DNA of 16,164 nucleotides from Candidatus Ancillula trichonymphae ImTpAt (GCA_000485475.1 AXYY01000072.1:1-16164), one strand, 5' to 3'. Positions 1-7,086 are shown, counted from the first letter of the stretch. Numbers and translations are program-made. Notes: generated from the letters alone by a model not told the origin.

Positions 1-305
1 TATTTTGTGCATAGTGTATTTTAACAAGAACAAGCGCGTAATCTTCGCGAAGACAACTCATAGTCTAACATTTAGTAAAATAAATGGAAAATTCATCACT
101 CAGATAAGTATCATTCCAGTTGTTTCAGTTTTGCTGGCGTATTTTGCATTCGGAGGCTCCATCGGTTATACACTTGAAATATTATTCATACTTGTTGCAG
201 TTAGTGCTACTTCTTCATCCTTTCTGCACTTGCACTAAATCGACGGCTTTTAAAAAATCATCAGCAGCTGTGAATGGAGGAGCGGTGAGTAATGGTTATA
301 AATAA
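1..305 (+). pseudogene. 3' remnant of a membrane protein, possibly the DUF1430-type permease/immunity protein of a lactococcin-972-like system
   Basis: The frame is open from the left edge to a stop at 236-238. It reads like the C-terminal end of an integral membrane protein: a basic segment (YFNKNKRVIFAKTTHS) followed by two hydrophobic stretches (about 112-155 and 170-215). The tail seems to continue after a frameshift near 225-240, in the frame ending at 305 (AFKKSSAAVNGGAV). Proteins of the bacteriocin-associated seven-TM family have a similar layout: a YFEKNKKKIAIKK-like basic segment, two TM helices, and a short tail with a Gly-Gly. That family normally sits directly upstream of a lactococcin-972-type ABC ATPase, which is what the next pseudogene resembles. 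The family assignment is inference from a short fragment plus context. The 5' part lies outside the window. Confidence 0.45.
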
Positions 306-350
306 CAGTTCAGCGAAAATTAGTAGTAGTATTTTAAGAAAGAGGTTTTT

Positions 351-1002
351 ATGAAGATTGAACTACGGAATATTTGGAAGGCATACGCGAAAGAGCCGCT
401 ATTTAGTTATAATGTATCTGTGGTTTTTGAGTCAGATGAGTGCGTTAACTGGAAGAAGTGGTGCGGGTAAAACTACTTTGCTAAATTGTGTCTCGTTGCT
501 CGAAAAGGTGGACGGTGGTAGTATTTTCTACGACTAGAAAGATGTTACCAATTTGTCATATCAGCAGCGTATTGTGCTCTACCGCAAAACGTGAGCTTCA
601 TTTTTCAGAACTACGGACTGGTGATAACTGGACTGTTCAGGCGAATCTGGAGCTAGCGCAGGCATTTTCCAAGTTGCCCAAGCAAGCAAGGCGCAAGAAG
701 ATGGTTGCCGCACTTGAGTAAGTCGGTCTTGGCAACAAAATTGATGCGTTCATCTACTCGTTAAGTGGCGGTGAGCAGCGACGAATTGCACTTGCGAGTG
801 CGAACTCAAGAACGCTAAGGTCATCTTCTGCGACGAGCCATCTGCTGCACTTGATGATGCCAATGTTCTCGCACTGTCAAAATGTTTACGAGATCAAGAG
901 CGGCGTTCTGACAAAGGTCAAGTAGTTTATATTCTGGTAGTTGCCGTAGACGTAAAGGTACGCAAAATGTCACAGGCATGTGTTATAATATGCGCATGTT
1001 GA
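351..1002 (+). pseudogene. Broken ABC-transporter ATPase, lactococcin-972 export type
   Basis: ATG 351 follows an AGAGG ribosome site (341-345). All ATPase motifs are present, but in different frames. Walker A (GRSGAGKTT) begins at 451, the Q-loop (FIFQNYGLV) lies near 600-622, the signature LSGGEQRRIALA spans about 759-795, and Walker B (VIFCDEPSAALD) spans about 820-855. The reading frame shifts near 440, 585, 620 and 800-810, and stop codons interrupt it at 535-537 and 719-721. The end (GQVVYI, then KVRKMSQAC) runs to a stop at 1000-1002, past the rsmI promoter. FIFQNYGLV followed by a TVQANLELA-like segment is typical of the ATPases associated with lactococcin 972 loci; a general MacB/LolD-type ATPase is the alternative. 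With this many lesions no working protein can be made. Clearly an ABC ATPase pseudogene; the subfamily is moderately certain. Confidence 0.88.
981..989 (+). promoter_or_regulatory. Extended -10 promoter of rsmI, leaderless
   Basis: TGTTATAAT is a perfect extended -10 (TG at 981-982, TATAAT at 984-989). Seven bases below the hexamer's last base is the A of ATG 996, so the mRNA is predicted to begin at the start codon. No good -35 is visible around 961-966. The parA promoter has the same spacing. It sits inside the 3' end of the dead ABC ATPase gene. Confidence 0.75.
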
Positions 1003-1670
1003 CACTTGCAGCCACTCCGATTGGTAATCACCTGGATGCATCCGCTCGTTTAGTGCAAAAACTAGAAGAGGCAGATGTGGTTCTGGCGGAGGACACGCGC
1101 GTATTTGCTGATTTGTGCAGGCGCCTGAACTTGAACCTGCACGCAAAAGTTGTTAGTTTACATGATCACAACGAGAGTTCCAGACTGGAGAGTTTGCTGA
1201 GTATACTTCAGGCGAAGATGGATGTTGTTCTAGTGTCGGATGCTGGACTGCCACTAATAAATGACCCTGGATATAAACTGGTGCAGTTAGCCATCAGCAA
1301 CGGTATACCCATGACCTGCATCCCCGGACCTTCTGCGCCGCTGACAGCACTAGTTCTTTCTGGGCTGCCAGTTCACAGGTTCACATTTGAGGGGTTTTTG
1401 CCACCGAAAACGGCATCAAGACTTGCCGCACTCAGGAAACTGCAAACAGAAGAACGCACCATGATATTCTTGGAGAGCAAGTATAGGGTCACTCGTTGCT
1501 TGGAGGACATGCTTGAAGTGTTCGGCGAATATAGACATGGTGCCATCTGCCGCGAGTTGACCAAGCCGCACGAAGAGGTAGTGCGCGCAAAACTTGTAGA
1601 ATTGGTTGAAGTTGCCCGAAAGCGCGAGCTAAAAGGTGAAATTTGTCTAGCGATTGAGGGTGCAAGATGA
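996..1670 (+). CDS. rsmI: 16S rRNA 2'-O-methyltransferase RsmI (C1402), short form
   Basis: RsmI uses SAM to methylate the ribose of C1402 in the decoding centre of 16S rRNA. The protein shows the tetrapyrrole-methylase fold signatures: TPIGN near the N-terminus, LAEDTR, SDAGLPLINDPG, CIPGPSA followed by LVLSGLP and FEGFLPPK, then ICRELTKPHEE and KGEICLAIEG. I chose ATG 996 (MLTLAATPIGN) because the family begins there and the promoter TATAAT ends 6 nt upstream; the in-frame ATGs at 978 and 990 lie before or inside the promoter. The product is 224 aa against about 270-290 in the family. It stops directly after the VEGA-like strand, so the usual C-terminal helical domain is missing. It overlaps nadB by 4 nt (ATGA), so the two are co-transcribed and probably translationally coupled. 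Confidence 0.93.
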   Translation: MLTLAATPIGNHLDASARLVQKLEEADVVLAEDTRVFADLCRRLNLNLHAKVVSLHDHNESSRLESLLSILQAKMDVVLVSDAGLPLINDPGYKLVQLAISNGIPMTCIPGPSAPLTALVLSGLPVHRFTFEGFLPPKTASRLAALRKLQTEERTMIFLESKYRVTRCLEDMLEVFGEYRHGAICRELTKPHEEVVRAKLVELVEVARKRELKGEICLAIEGAR

Positions 1671-3130
1671 CTGCGGACAAGAAGAGGGTGATTGTAATCG
1701 GTTCAGGTCTTGCGGGCTCTAGAGTTGCTCAGTTCTTGCAAAATGACTGCGAGGTTACACTTCTGACAAAGGGCAAGTTGCTGGATGCGAATTCTGCACT
1801 TGCACAAGGTGGAATAGCATCTGCAATTGGTGGGGGAGATTCGGTTGACCTGCATTTTCAGGACTCACTTCTTGCGGGCGCACACCACAACGACAAGCAT
1901 AATCTGAGACTTTTGGTAACTGAGGGCAAAAGGGCAGCAGAGGAACTAATTCAGGAAGGTATGGAATTCGACAGGCGTGCTGACGGTGCTCTGGATTTCG
2001 GACTGGAAGGCGCACATTCTATTCCTCGAATTCTGCACGCTGGTGGAGATTTTACTGGTAGAAAAGTTCTGGAGTTTGTGCAGTCCAAGTTTAAGAATGT
2101 TAAAGTAATTGAAGATGCATTTGTTACTCAACTGCTGGTGCGTAGTGCCGCAAATAGTAGTGAAATTTACGGTGTTCGGTTTTTGGACGCACAGAATCGT
2201 GAAATGGTGCAGATTGCCGACGTTGTTGTTTTGGCAACTGGTGGATTGGGGAAGATGTATAAGTTCAATACCAACAACTTTACGATTTCTGCAGATGGAC
2301 TTGCGCTGGCCAAACGTGCGGGTGCGCAGTTGAGGGACATGGAGTTTGTGCAGTTTCATCCAACTTTGCTGAAAAACGAGGGGCGCACGTTGATTTCAGA
2401 AGCGCTTCGAGGTGTGGGTGCAAAACTGGTCAACAGCGATGACGAGTACTTCATGAAAAACAGGGGCAAATATGGTGACTTGTCGACGCGCGATGTTGTT
2501 AGCCGCGAGATCATTAATCAGATCAACTCCGGAAAAGATGTGTTTTTGGACACTAGTAATTGCACTAACTTCGCGGAAAAGTTCCCGTTCATCGCTGAAA
2601 AACTACGAGAGGCAGGTGTGAACACAGAGCTAATTCCCATCACACCAGCCGCACATTTCTTCATGGGTGGTGTGTACGTGGATGAGTTTGGGCGAACGAG
2701 CGTGCAGAATCTGTACGCCGTTGGAGAAGTTGCATCAACTGGTGCTCATGGGGCGAACCGATTGGCGAGCAACTCACTTCTGGAGTGCCTGGTTTTCAGC
2801 AAGAAAGTGGCGGAAGATGTTTTGAACTTGCAGCTGACTACTCAGCACACGCAGATCGAGGCGGTTCAGGCAACTAGACCGGAAATTGTGTATGTTCCTG
2901 ACCTTAAGGAGTTTCAGGAACGATCCTGGAGTAGTATTGGAATTATGCGTAGTTCGGCAAAACTCCGAGATTTTCTGAGGTGGTTGTCGAAGTTCGACAC
3001 GCAGAAAATTGCTCTGGACAAGTGCACAAATGAGCAAGAAAACTTGGTACTAATAGCGCGAGAAATTGCAGCCGCCTCGCTTAAGAGGACTAGCAGTTTG
3101 GGCGCGCACTACATTGAGGAGGACACATGA
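1667..3130 (+). CDS. nadB: L-aspartate oxidase NadB
   Basis: NadB is a flavoenzyme that oxidises L-aspartate to iminoaspartate, the first step of de novo NAD synthesis. The 487-aa product has the FAD-binding GSGLAGS motif at residues 12-18 and the NSALAQGGIA segment typical of the succinate dehydrogenase/fumarate reductase flavoprotein family. Further landmarks are HAGGDFTGRKV, VVLATGGLGKMYK, MEFVQFHPTLL, LISEALRGVGA, DVVSREI, and near the end of the FAD domain AAHFFMGGVYVDEFGRT and GEVASTGAHGANRLASNSLLE. The helical C-terminal domain is present but compact, making it somewhat shorter than the usual 510-540 aa. It overlaps rsmI and nadC by 4 nt each. NadA, which normally takes its product, is not encoded in the window. 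Confidence 0.95.
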   Translation: MTADKKRVIVIGSGLAGSRVAQFLQNDCEVTLLTKGKLLDANSALAQGGIASAIGGGDSVDLHFQDSLLAGAHHNDKHNLRLLVTEGKRAAEELIQEGMEFDRRADGALDFGLEGAHSIPRILHAGGDFTGRKVLEFVQSKFKNVKVIEDAFVTQLLVRSAANSSEIYGVRFLDAQNREMVQIADVVVLATGGLGKMYKFNTNNFTISADGLALAKRAGAQLRDMEFVQFHPTLLKNEGRTLISEALRGVGAKLVNSDDEYFMKNRGKYGDLSTRDVVSREIINQINSGKDVFLDTSNCTNFAEKFPFIAEKLREAGVNTELIPITPAAHFFMGGVYVDEFGRTSVQNLYAVGEVASTGAHGANRLASNSLLECLVFSKKVAEDVLNLQLTTQHTQIEAVQATRPEIVYVPDLKEFQERSWSSIGIMRSSAKLRDFLRWLSKFDTQKIALDKCTNEQENLVLIAREIAAASLKRTSSLGAHYIEEDT

Positions 3131-3963
3131 ATACTACTGTCGCACGCAAGAAGATCGCGGAGTTTCTACTAGAAGATATTGGTACTGGAGATGTTTGTTC
3201 ATCAGCTGTTTTTGGTGACCAAACACTTGAGAAAGAAGCGATGTTCGTCGCAAAAAGTAGTGGAATTGTTGCGGGAGTTGATGTTGCAAAGCTGGTGTTT
3301 GAAGAGTTGGGCGATGTCAAGTTTGAGGCACATATTGAGGACGGTTGCGGAATGAGACCAGGTGATGTAATTGCTAGAGTGCATGCGGATGTGAAGGTTC
3401 TGCTTGCGGGGGAACGAGTTGCCCTGAATTTGTTGCAGCGGATGAGCGCAGTTGCTTTGAACACGAAGTTGGCGATTGAAAAATTGGGTGATCCTACTAT
3501 TAGAATATGCGACACGCGCAAAACTGCGCCAGGTCTTCGTATATTTGATAAAGCCGCAGTTAGAATTGGCGGTGGATATAACCATCGTTTTGGACTGTAT
3601 GATGCACTGATGCTAAAGGACAACCACATCGCGTTTTCTGGCTCGATTACTGCCTCAGTTAAAAAGTTACGCAGCAAGATTGGACACACGCAGAAAATTG
3701 AGGTTGAAGTCACCAACGAAGACCAAGTTCTGGAGGCTGTTGATGCAGGAGTAGATATAATCATGTTCGATAACTGCGCGCCGAGCCAAGTCAAGAGAAT
3801 GCGGGTACTGGTCCCTGAGTATATCATCATTGAGTGCTCTGGCTCAATTACACTAGAAAATCTGCGACAGTTCGCGAATACAGGTGTTGATTACATTTCG
3901 CTGGGCTTTCTCACTCATTCAGTTAAGGCACTTGACATTTCATTTCAGGCACTTGACTTTTAG
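3127..3963 (+). CDS. nadC: Nicotinate-nucleotide pyrophosphorylase (quinolinate phosphoribosyltransferase)
   Basis: NadC converts quinolinate and PRPP to nicotinate mononucleotide, releasing CO2 and pyrophosphate. The 278-aa product is full length for the family. It begins with the N-terminal sandwich domain (LLEDIGTGDVCSSAV), continues with GERVALNLLQRMSAVA, and has the diagnostic RKTAPGLR segment followed by KAAVRIGGGYNHRFGLYDA and LKDNHI. Later come IEVEVTNEDQ and DIIMFDN, and the phosphate-binding IECSGSI and GVDYISLGFLTHS. A strong ribosome site (GAGGAGG, 3116-3122) lies inside the end of nadB, 4 nt before the start. It follows nadB in one operon. No hairpin terminator is visible after its stop; 68 nt separate it from the DUF1048 pseudogene. 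Confidence 0.95.
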   Translation: MNTTVARKKIAEFLLEDIGTGDVCSSAVFGDQTLEKEAMFVAKSSGIVAGVDVAKLVFEELGDVKFEAHIEDGCGMRPGDVIARVHADVKVLLAGERVALNLLQRMSAVALNTKLAIEKLGDPTIRICDTRKTAPGLRIFDKAAVRIGGGYNHRFGLYDALMLKDNHIAFSGSITASVKKLRSKIGHTQKIEVEVTNEDQVLEAVDAGVDIIMFDNCAPSQVKRMRVLVPEYIIIECSGSITLENLRQFANTGVDYISLGFLTHSVKALDISFQALDF

Positions 3964-4031
3964 CTGGGGCACTTTCTGGACCAGGTGAGAATTCGTGGCG
4001 TCAAAAATTAATGAACTTAAGGAAGTAAAAA

Positions 4032-4407
4032 ATGTCTAACTTTTTCAGTGACTATTTCAATTTCAAGTGTATGCTTGAACAGGAGCGTAAATACAAACAA
4101 ATGATGGCGCGTAGATTGCGTTGCCAGAGGATTACCGCTTTGTCTTCACGAAAATCCAGACTCATATGTGGCAGTTCCGCGGCAGGTGCTGAGTATGATG
4201 ATATGTTGAACGTCCAAGCCGATCTACTGGACCTTTTTGAAGAAAGCGCGGGAAGTGGGCAGGCGTGTGCTTGAAATCACGGGTGATGATGTTGCAGCGT
4301 TCTGTGAGGAGTTACTGAAAAACACCAAAACTTACACCGAGAATTGGCGCAGCAAACTCAACTGCGAGATTGCTGGACACCTCGTAAAAAAAGGAAGTCA
4401 TGAGTGA
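4032..4407 (+). pseudogene. DUF1048-family gene broken by three frameshifts
   Basis: A ribosome site AAGGAAG (4019-4025) precedes ATG 4032. Reading across three frames rebuilds a DUF1048-like protein of about 120 aa. Frame one (4032 to about 4112) gives the start with ERKYKQMMAR. Frame two (4118-4177) gives ALPEDYRFVFTKIQTHMWQF. Back in frame one comes AAGAEYDDMLNVQADLLDLF, and frame three (from about 4262) gives RRVLEITGDDVAAFCEELL, then NTKTYTENWRSKLN, ending at stop 4405-4407. The lesions lie at 4113-4117, at one extra C near 4178, and at 4258-4264. DUF1048 genes in Gram-positive bacteria usually follow a PadR-type repressor and often precede an ABC transporter; their biochemical role is not known to me. 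The motif match is strong, so I am confident that this is a dead DUF1048 gene. Confidence 0.85.
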
Positions 4408-4500
4408 GGACGTAATTCAGGTGTAGGCATATTCAAGTCCTCAAAATATGTTGAAGAGGATGCTCACACCTGTTGAGGTGGAGCACATGATGGGGTGAGG
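4400..4500 (+). pseudogene. Stub of a gene that followed DUF1048, possibly an ABC ATPase
   Basis: ATG 4400 overlaps the end of the DUF1048 remnant, as in an operon, and starts MSEDVIQV before a stop at 4424-4426. Ignoring the stop, the frame goes on as AYSSPQNMLKRMLTPVEVEHMMG to a TGA near 4497-4499. A start of the form M-x-x-x-V-I-Q-V is common in ABC-transporter ATPases, and such a gene often follows PadR-DUF1048 pairs, but nothing after it (no Walker A) confirms this. Most likely an internally deleted remnant; identification is weak. Confidence 0.3.
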
Positions 4501-4525
4501 GAGGAGTGAGTCTACGCAAAACAGT

Positions 4526-4662
4526 GTTTTGTAAAGCAAAACGCGACCAAATGCGCGAACCGAAATTCCACACAGGTTCTTACGGTGGATAGCTTACTTC
4601 GTTTGAGTTTGGATTGCTAGGCTTTGGTTCGCGCGAATAAATTGCCTTTTGCGCAGCAAAAG
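4526..4662 (+). repeat. Long imperfect inverted repeat upstream of parA
   Basis: The left arm (about 4526-4565) holds TTTTG-N4-GCAAAA and GCGCGAACC (4553-4561). The right arm (about 4622-4662) holds the complements GGTTCGCGC (4626-4634) and TTTTGC-N3-GCAAAA. The outer and inner blocks pair in order, separated by 11-12 unpaired bases, around a central loop of about 56 nt. Each outer block is also a small hairpin of its own: GTTTTG-N5-CAAAAC at 4526-4542, and CTTTTGC-GCA-GCAAAAG at 4646-4662. It does not match the parS consensus, and there is no T-run of a standard terminator. The rest of 4500-4700 holds no open gene that I recognise. Confidence 0.55.
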
Positions 4663-4710
4663 TCCCATTAAAAGCGCTAACCTCGTCAGCAAGAAGTTTA
4701 GAAAAAGTTG

Positions 4711-4719
4711 TGCTATAAT
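4711..4719 (+). promoter_or_regulatory. Extended -10 promoter of parA, leaderless
   Basis: TGCTATAAT is a perfect extended -10 (TATAAT at 4714-4719). The ATG at 4726 begins exactly 6 nt after the hexamer, where transcription should start, so the message would have no 5' leader. There is no Shine-Dalgarno sequence between promoter and ATG. No clear -35 is seen near 4691-4696. It is built the same way as the rsmI promoter. Confidence 0.75.
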
Positions 4720-4725
4720 ATAGGT

Positions 4726-5565
4726 ATGAAGGATATTGTGGGGCGAGAATACGAAGACTTTGAGAAGCCTAAACCATCAAAAAAGCACGGTCATGCACGT
4801 GTTATAACGATGTGTAATCAGAAAGGTGGAGTGGGAAAAACAACTAGTACAATCAATTTAGGTGCTGTGTTTGCTGAACTTGAACGAAAAGTGCTACTTG
4901 TTGACTTTGATCCTCAGGGTGCTGCGTCAGTTGGTCTCGGAATCAACTCGTATGATCAAGCTGTTACAATATATGAACTACTTTACAATGATGAGATTGA
5001 CCCTATGACCGCTGTTGCACACACGAACACCCCAAATCTGGACATTATTCCAGCGAACATTGAACTTTCTGCAGCAGAAGTGCAACTGGTAAATGAAGTT
5101 GCGCGCGAGAGTATTTTGAGCACAATTTTGGAGAAACTCAAGCCAAACTACGACCTCATACTCATCGACTGCCAGCCATCACTTGGACTTCTAACTGTTA
5201 ATGCATTGACTGCGGCAGATGGTGTTCTAATTCCTCTTGCAACTGAGTATTTCGCACTTCGAGGAGTCGCACTACTAATCGACACCATTGAAAAGGTACG
5301 CCTTCGCCTGAACAAGTCGCTGCAACTAGATGGTATTTTTGCAACTATGTTTGATTCACGTACTCATCATAGCCTTGAGGTTGTTGAGTCCATCTACAAC
5401 GCGTTTGGTGACAAGTTCCTGCACACAACAATTGCCAGAACGGTTAAGTTTCCGGACTCTACAGTAGCGGCGCAGCCCGTAACTGAATTTGCACCAAACC
5501 ACCCATCCGCGTCATCATACCGAAAACTTGCAGCAGAACTCATACAACGAGGTGCATTAGACTAG
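4726..5565 (+). CDS. parA: ParA/Soj-family partition ATPase
   Basis: ParA-type P-loop ATPases use ATP-dependent DNA binding to position cargo, here probably linked to chromosome segregation with ScpA and ScpB. The 279-aa product has the deviant Walker A KGGVGKTT at residues 33-40, the VLLVDFDPQGAAS switch region, DLILIDCQPSLG (Walker B) and PLATEYFALRGV. I chose ATG 4726 because MKDIVGREYEDF matches the N-terminus usual for actinobacterial homologues in this locus, and because the upstream frame (MCYN) is the promoter. It is the first gene of parA-scpA-scpB-rluB-cmk, and its stop overlaps the scpA GTG by 1 nt. No parB follows, so it is the scp-linked ParA paralogue rather than necessarily the one beside the replication origin. 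A parB elsewhere is possible. Confidence 0.92.
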   Translation: MKDIVGREYEDFEKPKPSKKHGHARVITMCNQKGGVGKTTSTINLGAVFAELERKVLLVDFDPQGAASVGLGINSYDQAVTIYELLYNDEIDPMTAVAHTNTPNLDIIPANIELSAAEVQLVNEVARESILSTILEKLKPNYDLILIDCQPSLGLLTVNALTAADGVLIPLATEYFALRGVALLIDTIEKVRLRLNKSLQLDGIFATMFDSRTHHSLEVVESIYNAFGDKFLHTTIARTVKFPDSTVAAQPVTEFAPNHPSASSYRKLAAELIQRGALD

Positions 5566-6458
5566 TGATTGGAGTTTTAGACGAACAGTTGTTGCAGTTA
5601 GATGAACAACCTTCGAAGAAACTAGCGGGAACTGATATGCAGTTCAATGTGCATCTTGATGATTTTGAAGGTCCTTTCGAGATCTTGTTGTCAATGATCT
5701 CCAAGCGGAAACTGGACATAACCAACATCAGTTTGTCGCACATAACTGATGAATTTATAGGGTACGTAAAACAGTTGACAAAGGAAAAGGAACGCCTAGA
5801 TGAGATTTCTGAATTCATACTGATTGCGGCAATTCTACTAGATCTCAAAGCTGCTCGTTTGTTGCCAGGTTCTGAAGATATAACACCTGAAGATCTTGAT
5901 CTACTGGAGGCGCGGGACTTGTTATTTGTGAAGTTGTTGCAGTATAAGGCATACAAGGATATTGCGGTCAAGTTTGTTCAACGGTTTGAAGTGTGTGGAC
6001 AATCAATTCCGCGCCAAATACCACTTCCGCACAATTTTGCTGCTGTATTACCAAAGCTCGCATGGACTACGACCTCGAAACAACTTGCCGCATATGCAGC
6101 CGCCGCATTCCTTACTCAGCAGATTGCGAACGCAGGAGTTTCGTTGGAGCACATCCACATGCGTCAAGTTAGCGTGGTTAAACAAGGTATTCGAATTTGC
6201 AGCATCCTCAAAAAACAGGGCGTGGTTTCCTTCAGGCAGTTGATCAGTGACACGAACGAGCCAGTGGTTGTTGTCAGCAGGTTTCTGTCATTGCTAGAAC
6301 TCTACAAAATGAACGCAATTAGTTTTGAGCAAAAAAAAGCACTAGAAGAACTGACTATCAAGTGGATTGCGGCTGATTCATGGAGTTTCAAGCAGCAGTT
6401 TTCGGCATCAGATTTCGACAACTTGAAGTACATTGGAGGTAGTAGTGAAACCGAGTAG
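5565..6458 (+). CDS. scpA: Segregation and condensation protein A (kleisin)
   Basis: ScpA is the kleisin that bridges the two SMC heads and binds ScpB in the chromosome-condensing SMC complex. The N-terminal domain is clear: FNVHLDDFEGPFEILLSMIS, KRKLDITNISLSHITDEFI, then a helix-rich EFILIAAILLDLKAARLLP. The winged-helix C-terminus that contacts SMC is recognisable (ILKKQGVVSFRQLISD, then VVSRFLSLLELYKMNAISFEQ). GTG 5565 has GAGGTG (5549-5554) 10 nt upstream and gives 297 aa. ATG 5637 (MQFNVHL) lies just before the conserved domain and is the alternative start, but its ribosome site is weak. The gene overlaps parA by 1 nt and scpB by 14 nt. Confidence 0.92.
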   Translation: MIGVLDEQLLQLDEQPSKKLAGTDMQFNVHLDDFEGPFEILLSMISKRKLDITNISLSHITDEFIGYVKQLTKEKERLDEISEFILIAAILLDLKAARLLPGSEDITPEDLDLLEARDLLFVKLLQYKAYKDIAVKFVQRFEVCGQSIPRQIPLPHNFAAVLPKLAWTTTSKQLAAYAAAAFLTQQIANAGVSLEHIHMRQVSVVKQGIRICSILKKQGVVSFRQLISDTNEPVVVVSRFLSLLELYKMNAISFEQKKALEELTIKWIAADSWSFKQQFSASDFDNLKYIGGSSETE

Positions 6459-7086
6459 TGTTAACGATCTTGATGAAGTTGGTTTTGATGTCAAGTCATA
6501 TCCAGGCGGCCTGAAAGCAGCGATAGAAGCAATTCTGATAGTAGTTCCAGAACCTCAAAACCCTCAAAAACTAGCAAAAGCATTGGCAGTTGGTGAGGAC
6601 GAGGTGCAGTTGGCTCTGCGGAAGTTGTCAGGCGAATATCGCGAGCACGCACGCGGATTTGAACTTAAAGAGTTTGATAATCAGTGGAGATTCTACTGTG
6701 CACAGGATTTTTTCGGAGTTGTTTCGAAGTACATACAGAAAAGTGCGGAGTCGAAACTTTCCATAGCCGCACTAGAAACGCTCGCAATAATTGCATACAA
6801 ACAGCCAACTTCGCGTGCAGAAGTTGCCACAATTCGTGGAGTTAGCGTTGATGGAGTTTTCCGAACCCTTCTGACTCGCGGTTTAATTGAAAGAGTTAGC
6901 CAAAGAGGTGATTCACATGCTGAAAACTACATTACAACTTCTGCATTTTTGGAGAGGTTAGCAATAAGTAGTCTTGATGAACTCGAACCGCTAGCACCGT
7001 ATTTACCTGAAGATATTGCTGAAATTCCGGAGTTTGACGACTTCAGGAAGAAAAGTAGTCCTCAGAATAAAAGTGAGGAGCTGTAA
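6445..7086 (+). CDS. scpB: Segregation and condensation protein B
   Basis: ScpB is the winged-helix dimer that binds ScpA and shapes the SMC complex. Its landmarks are GLKAAIEAILIVVPEPQNPQ at the start, the first wing region with RGFELKEFDNQWRFY, and the conserved LSIAALETLAIIAYKQPTSR, then VATIRGVSVDGVFRTLLTRG and LIERVSQRGD. I chose GTG 6445 because GGAGGT (6435-6440) is a proper ribosome site 4 nt upstream; the in-frame TTG at 6433 lies on that site itself. The product is 213 aa, normal for the family. The start is within scpA, and its stop overlaps the rluB start (TAATG), so translation is probably coupled. Confidence 0.92.
   Translation: MKPSSVNDLDEVGFDVKSYPGGLKAAIEAILIVVPEPQNPQKLAKALAVGEDEVQLALRKLSGEYREHARGFELKEFDNQWRFYCAQDFFGVVSKYIQKSAESKLSIAALETLAIIAYKQPTSRAEVATIRGVSVDGVFRTLLTRGLIERVSQRGDSHAENYITTSAFLERLAISSLDELEPLAPYLPEDIAEIPEFDDFRKKSSPQNKSEEL

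Noticed and set aside
978..995. Upstream starts for rsmI (ATG 978) and likewise parA (4708)
   Set aside because: These codons lie in or before the extended -10 promoter, so they would not be in the mRNA, and the extra residues are not conserved.
3090..3830. Long open frame on the minus strand across nadC (246 aa)
   Set aside because: It is the antisense shadow of nadC, whose motifs are fully intact on the plus strand; the minus product has no recognisable domain, and no ribosome site was seen.
4500..4700. Possible tRNA or parS site
   Set aside because: GGTTCGCGC looks like a T-loop start, but there is no acceptor stem, anticodon arm or TTCGANNCC; no parS-like palindrome (TGTTTCACGTGAAACA) is present.
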